The translations under genes were made by a program, and so were the position numbers. Below are positions 42,041-46,796 of a DNA stretch of 46,796 nt, piece by piece (position 1 is the stretch's first letter; each line of letters begins with the position of its first letter). The stretch spans positions 1 through 46,796 of the forward strand of contig JAAWAN010000015.1 in the NCBI GenBank assembly GCA_022792175.1, given 5' to 3'. The notes under the pieces are model-generated. The model searched no databases and was not told where the DNA came from. It saw nothing but the letters and a program-made list of their open reading frames with translations. The DNA is from Provencibacterium sp. Lineage in GTDB: Bacteria; Bacillota; Clostridia; Oscillospirales; Ruminococcaceae.

Positions 42041-42929
42041 GGCTTTTTTCCTCCCTCTTTCGCCTCTGCTGCCGCAGCCTCCCTGAAAGGGTGGGCAAAA
42101 AGATGGCGAGCGCCACAATCAGTGCCGAAAGCAGCTTCAGGTCCGACTGCGGCATACCCATTTCCAGCACCTGCGCGATAATAATCCGGTAGAGCACCGA
42201 CCCGGCGACGGCAGCCAGAATCCCGCGCGCCATCCCGCCGCGCCGCAGCAGCGTTTCCCCGATGATAATCGAGGCGAGGCCGATAACCACCATGCCGGTG
42301 CCCATATTGGCATCGGCAAACATCTGCATTTCGGCAATCACCGCTCCGGAGAGGGCAACAAGGGCATTGGCGGCCGAGAGCCCGAGCATTTTGGTGAAGT
42401 CGGAGTTGATGGAGGAGGAACGCACCATCTCCTCATTATCTCCCGTCGCCCGGATGGTCAGGCCGATGGCCGTTTTAAAAAAGGCAGTGACAGAAAACCC
42501 GATCGCCGCCACCAGAGCCGCGGTAAAAATGAGCTTCGCTCCCCCCGCAAAAACCGGCGACAGAAGGGAAAAAACCGTTTCGCTGCCGATAAGCGGGACA
42601 TTGGGCTTACCCATCACCCGCAGGTTGACCGAATAGAGCCCGATCATCACCAGAATACCCGCCAGAATGGAGGGGATGCCCATCTTCGTCTGCAAAAAGG
42701 CGGTCACCATGCCGGCCAGCGCCCCGCACAGGAGCGCCGCCGCCAGCCCGAGCAGCGGATGTCCCCCCGCCGCCAGCACGGCGCAGGCCGCTGCTCCCAG
42801 CGTAAAGGAGCCGTCCACCGTCAGGTCCGCTACATTAACAATGCGGTAGGAAATATAGAGTCCTATCGCCAAAAGGCTGTAAGCCAGCCCCAGCTCCACC
42901 GCCCCCTGAAGGGCAAACAGGCTCATCAT
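42033..42929 (-). CDS. trpY: ABC transporter permease, tryptophan uptake (TrpY-like)
   Basis: 298 residues, about eight hydrophobic helices, in the BPD_transp_2 superfamily: LGLAYSLLAIGLYISYRIVNVADLTVDGSFTLGAAACAVL is the family's typical N-terminal segment. ATG 42929 is chosen because GGAGGAGG lies 7 nt upstream. It lies between the binding protein gene (stop 42959) and the ATPase gene. Function: channel of the importer. Confidence 0.88.
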   Translation of the reverse strand: MMSLFALQGAVELGLAYSLLAIGLYISYRIVNVADLTVDGSFTLGAAACAVLAAGGHPLLGLAAALLCGALAGMVTAFLQTKMGIPSILAGILVMIGLYSVNLRVMGKPNVPLIGSETVFSLLSPVFAGGAKLIFTAALVAAIGFSVTAFFKTAIGLTIRATGDNEEMVRSSSINSDFTKMLGLSAANALVALSGAVIAEMQMFADANMGTGMVVIGLASIIIGETLLRRGGMARGILAAVAGSVLYRIIIAQVLEMGMPQSDLKLLSALIVALAIFLPTLSGRLRQQRRKREEKSHA

Positions 42930-42958
42930 CGCTCTTCCTCCTCCCGACATCCGGCGGG

Positions 42959-43984
42959 TCAACCGCCAACCTGCACCGCCGCTTCCAGAATTTCCTCCGG
43001 GATTTCCAGCTCCAGCTCCTTCGCCGTTTTCGGATTGAGAATGGTGGAATAATCGCTGAGAATCTCATAGGGGATTTCAGAGGGGCGCTTGCCGCCGAGA
43101 ATGTCGGCGGCCATCTGGGCGGTGCGGGTGCCGAGCAGCGAGTAGTCGATGCCCACCGTTGCCAGGCCTCCATCGGCAACCATCGAGTCTGCGCCGACAT
43201 AGACGGGGATTTTGTTCATGTTTGCCACCCCGGCCAGAACCGGCATCGCCGTTGCAACCGTGTTGTCAATGGGGGTAAAGATGGCATCCACCTTGCCGAC
43301 CAAGCTGGAGGCCGACTGCTGCAGCTCGCTGGAATTGGTGATGGTCGCCTCGACAAACGAGAGGCCGTTTTGCTGCATATAGCTTTTTGCCCCTTCGATG
43401 ACCGAGACCGAGTTGACCTCGCTGGTGTTATAAATGAGACCGAAGGTTTTGGCTTCGGGGGTCAGCCCGGCGGCCAGCTGGAAGATGCTCTCCACCGGAA
43501 TGGCATCCGAGGTGCCGGTCACATTGGGAAGGCCGGTAAGCTTTGCCGCCGCCGGGTCGCTTACCGCAGAATAGACGACCGGTATCTCACTGGTGGCGGC
43601 TGCAGCCGCCTGCGCCGTCGGGGTGGCGATGGCCACAATCAGGTCCTTCTGATCGCCTATGTACTTCTGACAGATCGAGTTGATATTGCTCATATCGTTT
43701 TGCGCATCATCGCTCTCAATGGCCACCTGGCTGCCCATCAGCGCGGTGATCTCGGCGACAAATGCCTCCCGGATGGTGTTAAGCGACGGATGGTCGGTCA
43801 GCTGAATGATTCCGACATGCAGCAGCCCATCCTCCTGCGCCTCGGCACTCTGCCCGGCCTCGGAGGAAGGATTTTCTGATCCGGCATCCGGCTGAGAGGA
43901 GGCGGGTGCCGGTCCGTTTTTTCCCGCGCAGCCGGAAAGGCAGAACAGAGCACAAACCAGAAGGGAAAGCATTTTTTTCATCAT
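42959..43984 (-). CDS. trpX: ABC transporter substrate-binding lipoprotein (TrpX-like)
   Basis: 341 residues with a lipoprotein signal peptide, MMKKMLSLLVCALFCLSGC (lipobox LSGC, Cys19). A Ser/Pro/Glu-rich linker to about 50 is followed by an ABC_sub_bind domain: VGIIQLTDHPSLNTIREAF, ATPTAQAAAAAT, IPVVYSAVSDP and GVANMNKIPVYVGADSMVADGGLATVGIDY. Start ATG 43984 (or 43981) follows AAAGGA. It is the first gene of the three-gene importer, downstream of a T-box with the Trp codon UGG, which makes tryptophan the most likely ligand. Confidence 0.9.
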   Translation of the reverse strand: MMKKMLSLLVCALFCLSGCAGKNGPAPASSQPDAGSENPSSEAGQSAEAQEDGLLHVGIIQLTDHPSLNTIREAFVAEITALMGSQVAIESDDAQNDMSNINSICQKYIGDQKDLIVAIATPTAQAAAAATSEIPVVYSAVSDPAAAKLTGLPNVTGTSDAIPVESIFQLAAGLTPEAKTFGLIYNTSEVNSVSVIEGAKSYMQQNGLSFVEATITNSSELQQSASSLVGKVDAIFTPIDNTVATAMPVLAGVANMNKIPVYVGADSMVADGGLATVGIDYSLLGTRTAQMAADILGGKRPSEIPYEILSDYSTILNPKTAKELELEIPEEILEAAVQVGG

Positions 43985-44103
43985 TTATGACCATTCCTTT
44001 CTTCGACGCCCAGACACTGGAATAACCGAAAGCAAATGGGCGCCTTACAAAAATATCTGTTGGGAGATGTCCGAGGGGGAACGCTCTTTTCGCCGGAAAA
44101 AAT

Positions 44104-44390
44104 AAAAACACCTGTCCTTGCATCAACAAGGACAGGTGCAAAAAACACCTGCGGTACCACCTTGATTGGCGCCAAAGCGCCCCCTCAAACGGAATGCCAA
44201 CACATTCCCGGCCCTCTAACGCAGGCCACCCGTCGCAAGATACTCAGGAAAGATTCCCTTTCACCCCGCCCTCAGAGGTCCATTTGTCCGCCCCGCATTT
44301 CTGCCGGGGTTTCAGCCAATGCCCCGGCTCTCTGGGAGTGCGCGCGTCCTGCGCTGCAGGACCGGCAGTTTAATCTCCTCTTCATCGGTT
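44104..44390 (-). promoter_or_regulatory. T-box leader, tryptophan specifier
   Basis: Minus-strand leader: 5' GATGAAGAGGAG, AGAGAG, specifier TGG at 44282-44280 directly before ACCTCTGAG, T-box TGGTACCGC (44159-44151), and a perfect 12-bp terminator (44138-44109) with TTTTT. The UGG codon specifies Trp, consistent with a tryptophan importer. Confidence 0.93.
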
Positions 44391-44396
44391 TATTAG

Positions 44397-44425
44397 ATTA
44401 AATCATATTTTATCCGGTTTGTCAA
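44397..44425 (-). promoter_or_regulatory. Promoter of the Trp T-box operon
   Basis: -35 TTGACA (44425-44420), 17 nt, -10 TTTAAT (44402-44397). Confidence 0.7.
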
Positions 44426-44553
44426 GCCCCCCTTTTTCTGCCAGAGTATTCAAGGACCTTTTTCAGCCTATTCCCGGGTCTGTAAATCTGTTCCGCATAT
44501 CGTTATGAGATATCCCGCCTTCTTCCGGCCTGCGCCCTCACTTTCACTTGCGC

Positions 44554-44582
44554 TTGCTTCCAAAAAGAATTTTTGCTATACT
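44554..44582 (+). promoter_or_regulatory. Promoter of the ABC exporter operon
   Basis: -35 TTGCTT (44554-44559), 17 nt, extended -10 TGCTATACT (TATACT 44577-44582). Confidence 0.65.
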
Positions 44583-44611
44583 ACTTTTAAATAAATTTAG
44601 GAGGTTTTTTA

Positions 44612-44656
44612 GTGATCCGCTCCTGTTATAAGCCCAAGATTTACGCTGCGCTGTAA
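44612..44656 (+). CDS. Leader peptide of 14 codons before the ABC exporter
   Basis: GTG at 44612 with a near-ideal ribosome-binding site (AGGAGG, 7 nt upstream) begins MIRSCYKPKIYAAL, stop TAA at 44654-44656. Its last codons fall within the left arm (44648-44657) of the stem described next. A ribosome stalled at the end of the peptide would hold that stem open. This is the architecture of ribosome-mediated attenuators such as BmrB-BmrCD, but expression is unproven. Confidence 0.5.
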   Translation: MIRSCYKPKIYAAL

Positions 44657-44750
44657 AGCTAAGCGCCCAAAAGCATGGAAATTCCTGCGGGGGGACGGAT
44701 TTTTTCGCCCCTTTATTTGGGTGCTGCCTTTTACAGCGCCTTTATTTTTG
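44648..44750 (+). promoter_or_regulatory. Long attenuator-like stem with T-rich tail
   Basis: GCGCTGTAAA (44648-44657) pairs perfectly with TTTACAGCGC (44730-44739). AGCGCCC (44662-44668) pairs with GGGTGCT (44719-44725). CTTTATTTTTG follows the 3' arm. It would act as a terminator about 70 nt before the ABC start. Confidence 0.6.
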
Positions 44751-44822
44751 CGGGAAACATATCATCCAGGGCTGCCTCTGTTCTCTTTTCAGAAGCGGCC
44801 GGATACCAGGAGGAAATCTGCC

Positions 44823-46580
44823 ATGTTTAAGGGCTTATGCTTTTTTCTGAAAAACGGTTGGAAATATGATAAGCGCTATGTACTCTGGAACCTTTTCAAT
44901 CAGCTGCTTCACTCGCTTGTTCCCATCGCCGGCGCGCTGATGCCGAAATTTATCATTGATGAGCTGCTCGGCCCCTGCCGCCCTGAAAAACTTCTTCTGT
45001 ATACGGGGATTCTGCTTGGCTATACGCTGCTGGCCTGCGCCCTCTCCTCCTATTTCAGCTGGGACGGGTTCAGCCGCCGCTGCCAGGTCAACACCGAGTT
45101 TGACCTCGCGCTGCACCGGCAGCTGAGCCTGGCAGACTTTGAAAGGCTGGAAAGTCCGGATTTTCTGGATATGCAGGAGAAGGCCAAAAAATTCCTCTAC
45201 TGCGACTGGCACGGCTTCGGCTATCTGCTCGACTGCGCGCTGAACATACTGGGACAGCTGTTTACTCTGGGAGGCATTGCCGCCATCATCGCGGCAATAA
45301 ACCCGCTCATCGTTCTGCTGTTCATTCTGCTTGCCGCCCTGGGCGCTCTGGCAGAGAGCCGGGCAAAAAAAGCGGCCATGCGCCTTTCTGAGGAGGTCAG
45401 CGCCGACCAGCGCTGCTGCATCTACTATGCCGGGTTATTTGAAGATTTTCACTATGGCAAGGAGAGCCGGATAAACGGACTGAGCAGCTGGCTGATTCAC
45501 CGGGAACGAAAATTTTCCGAAAACGCCAACCGGAATATCCGCCGGCAAAATAACGGCTTTATCCGCTCCGGCATTCTGCGCGCCGTTTTCACCTTTCTCG
45601 AGCAGGCTGCCGCCTACGGATACCTGCTTTATCAGGCGGCGGCCGGTCTCATCTCCATCGGCTCCTTTACGATGTATATCGGGGCGGTCACCGTCTTTGC
45701 CTGTTCGCTGCGCTCGGCGATGGACAGCCTGACGGAGATTTCCGCTTATGATTTTTACTATGAGCGGCTGGAGCAGTATCTCTCTGTTCCCGCCGCCCTC
45801 CGGGAAAGCGGCCATGCCTCTGTACCGGAAGGCATGCACCAAATCCGCTTTCAGAGTGTCAGCTTTCGCTATCCCGGCCAGAGCGGCTATTCGCTGAAAA
45901 ATATCAGCCTGACGCTGCAGCCCGGGCAAAAGCTCGGCATTGTCGGCGAAAACGGGGCCGGAAAAACCACCTTTGTCAAGCTGCTGACCCGCCTGTATGA
46001 CCCCACCGAGGGAAAGATTCTGCTGGATGGGGTGGATATTCGGGAAATCGATTATGACCAGTATCTCTCCCTGTTTTCCGCCGTATTTCAGGACTACAGG
46101 CTCTTCGCCTGCTCGCTGAAGGATAATATCGCGCTCGCCTTGCCGGCCGAGGAGGCCCGCATCGAGCGCCTGCTTCGACAGGTCGGGCTGGGAGATAAGC
46201 TGGATAAACTGGAAAAGGGGATAGAAACCGCCGTATATAAAAACTTTGATGAAACAGGCTTCGAGCCCTCCGGCGGCGAAGGGCAGAAGATCGCGCTGGC
46301 AAGAGCCCTTTATAAGGATGCGCCCATTGTCGTTCTCGACGAGCCGACCGCCGCGCTCGACCCGCGCGCCGAATATGAGCTTTACCGGCAGTTTCACGGG
46401 CTGACCGAGGGAAAAACCGCCGTTTATATCTCCCACCGTCTCTCAAGCGCCAAATTCTGCGATAAAATCATTGTACTGGAGAAAGGGGAGCTTCGCGAAT
46501 ACGGAACGCACGAGGAGCTGTTGGCGCTGCAGGGGAAATATGCGGAACTTTTCTCCATGCAGGCGCAGTTTTACCGCTGA
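44823..46580 (+). CDS. ABC exporter (fused membrane and ATPase domains)
   Basis: 585 residues from ATG 44823 (AGGAGG well spaced). Exporter membrane domain to about 330, nucleotide-binding domain from 345. Walker A GENGAGKTT (about 375-383), signature SGGEGQKIALARAL (an SGGEGQ instead of LSGGQ form, about 482-487), Walker B VVLDEPTAALDP, H-loop YISHRLSSAK. This signature variant is common in clostridial exporters thought to move peptides. Catalytic Glu and His are intact, so it could work as a homodimer, or with a partner outside the window. It lies behind an attenuator-like leader. Confidence 0.92.
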   Translation: MFKGLCFFLKNGWKYDKRYVLWNLFNQLLHSLVPIAGALMPKFIIDELLGPCRPEKLLLYTGILLGYTLLACALSSYFSWDGFSRRCQVNTEFDLALHRQLSLADFERLESPDFLDMQEKAKKFLYCDWHGFGYLLDCALNILGQLFTLGGIAAIIAAINPLIVLLFILLAALGALAESRAKKAAMRLSEEVSADQRCCIYYAGLFEDFHYGKESRINGLSSWLIHRERKFSENANRNIRRQNNGFIRSGILRAVFTFLEQAAAYGYLLYQAAAGLISIGSFTMYIGAVTVFACSLRSAMDSLTEISAYDFYYERLEQYLSVPAALRESGHASVPEGMHQIRFQSVSFRYPGQSGYSLKNISLTLQPGQKLGIVGENGAGKTTFVKLLTRLYDPTEGKILLDGVDIREIDYDQYLSLFSAVFQDYRLFACSLKDNIALALPAEEARIERLLRQVGLGDKLDKLEKGIETAVYKNFDETGFEPSGGEGQKIALARALYKDAPIVVLDEPTAALDPRAEYELYRQFHGLTEGKTAVYISHRLSSAKFCDKIIVLEKGELREYGTHEELLALQGKYAELFSMQAQFYR

Positions 46581-46622
46581 AGCGCTCTGTCCATACCAGA
46601 GGAGGCTGCCGGCTGTTAAAGA

Positions 46623-46679
46623 TTGAGAAACTGCAGAAAATATGCTATAATAAGCACAAACAGGAAAGCGCGGCTTTCC
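46623..46679 (+). promoter_or_regulatory. Strong promoter plus 5' leader hairpin (repeat copy 2)
   Basis: -35 TTGAGA (46623-46628), 17 nt, extended -10 TGCTATAAT (TATAAT 46646-46651), then GGAAAGC (46663-46669) / GCTTTCC (46673-46679), again 12 nt after the -10. It closely resembles 34183-34239. The gene it drives lies beyond the window; the rest of the leader holds further GC-rich hairpins (46680-46796). Confidence 0.65.
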
Positions 46680-46796
46680 TGGGCCCGCTTTTTTGCGGGC
46701 CGCGCCGCCTTCGCGGCGCAAAAGGCGCTTGTTACATCATAACCAAAACCGGCTCCGGCCGGTTTCCTGCCGCCCTGCGGCGGCAGCGCAGGGCAA

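Overview
The window is a GC-rich stretch of chromosome from an anaerobic, endospore-forming Firmicute, most likely a gut Clostridium relative of the Ruminococcaceae/Oscillospirales type. The evidence is sigG and spoVG, T-box leaders, Gram-positive ribosome-binding sites, a BadF/HgdC-type activase system and Clostridia-style split purine enzymes. No rRNA, tRNA, insertion sequence or CRISPR array was recognised. The first ~2.7 kb is different in character: less GC-rich, with small XRE repressors, an Uma2-family nuclease-like gene cut by the window edge, and two small genes that look frameshifted. It reads as the eroded end of an integrated element.

Layout, left to right. (1) 1-2743: element remnant, with a divergent promoter carrying inverted operator-like repeats, then a Xre/DUF6514 pair. 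(2) 3118-7736: a LacI-family regulator translationally coupled to two half-transporters that form a heterodimeric ABC exporter with one degenerate ATP site. (3) 7801-12347, minus strand: recX-recA with a LexA-like box, a YpsA/DUF1273 protein, an unknown protein and murC. (4) 12598-12894: spoVG. (5) 13080-22755, minus strand: purine operon purE-C-F-M-(PRPP synthetase-like)-NUDIX-N-IMP cyclohydrolase-AICAR formyltransferase-D. The usual bifunctional PurH is replaced by two separate enzymes. A structured leader RNA ending in a terminator precedes purE. (6) 23131-24658, minus: pyridoxal kinase and an ECF S-component, probably a vitamin B6 uptake pair.

(7) 25049-25879: two small plus-strand genes. 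(8) 26047-28719, minus: a T-box leader with an apparent isoleucine specifier (AUC), then an XRE-cupin regulator and an acyl-CoA ligase. This is the most provocative system here, because it suggests isoleucine-controlled activation of a carboxylic acid, perhaps 2-methylbutyrate. (9) 28840-34008, minus: a lipoprotein and a split acyl-CoA dehydratase activase system. (10) 34183-36169: a DivIVA-like gene with a T7 tract and an open -1 frame, then a HAD phosphatase. (11) 36285-41019: sigG, a class-I amidotransferase-type C26 hydrolase, rarA and a MATE exporter. (12) 41243-44425, minus: a tryptophan ABC transporter (trpXYZ type) under a T-box with a UGG specifier. (13) 44554-46580: an ABC exporter behind a 14-codon leader ORF and an attenuator-like stem. 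(14) 46623-end: a strong promoter and leader hairpin nearly identical to those of the DivIVA gene, leading out of the window.

Recurring themes are RNA-level control (two T-boxes, the purE leader, the ABC leader) and a family of long intergenic hairpins sharing the core GCAAAATG/CATTTTGC. All functional calls come from reading the sequence; no database search was run.
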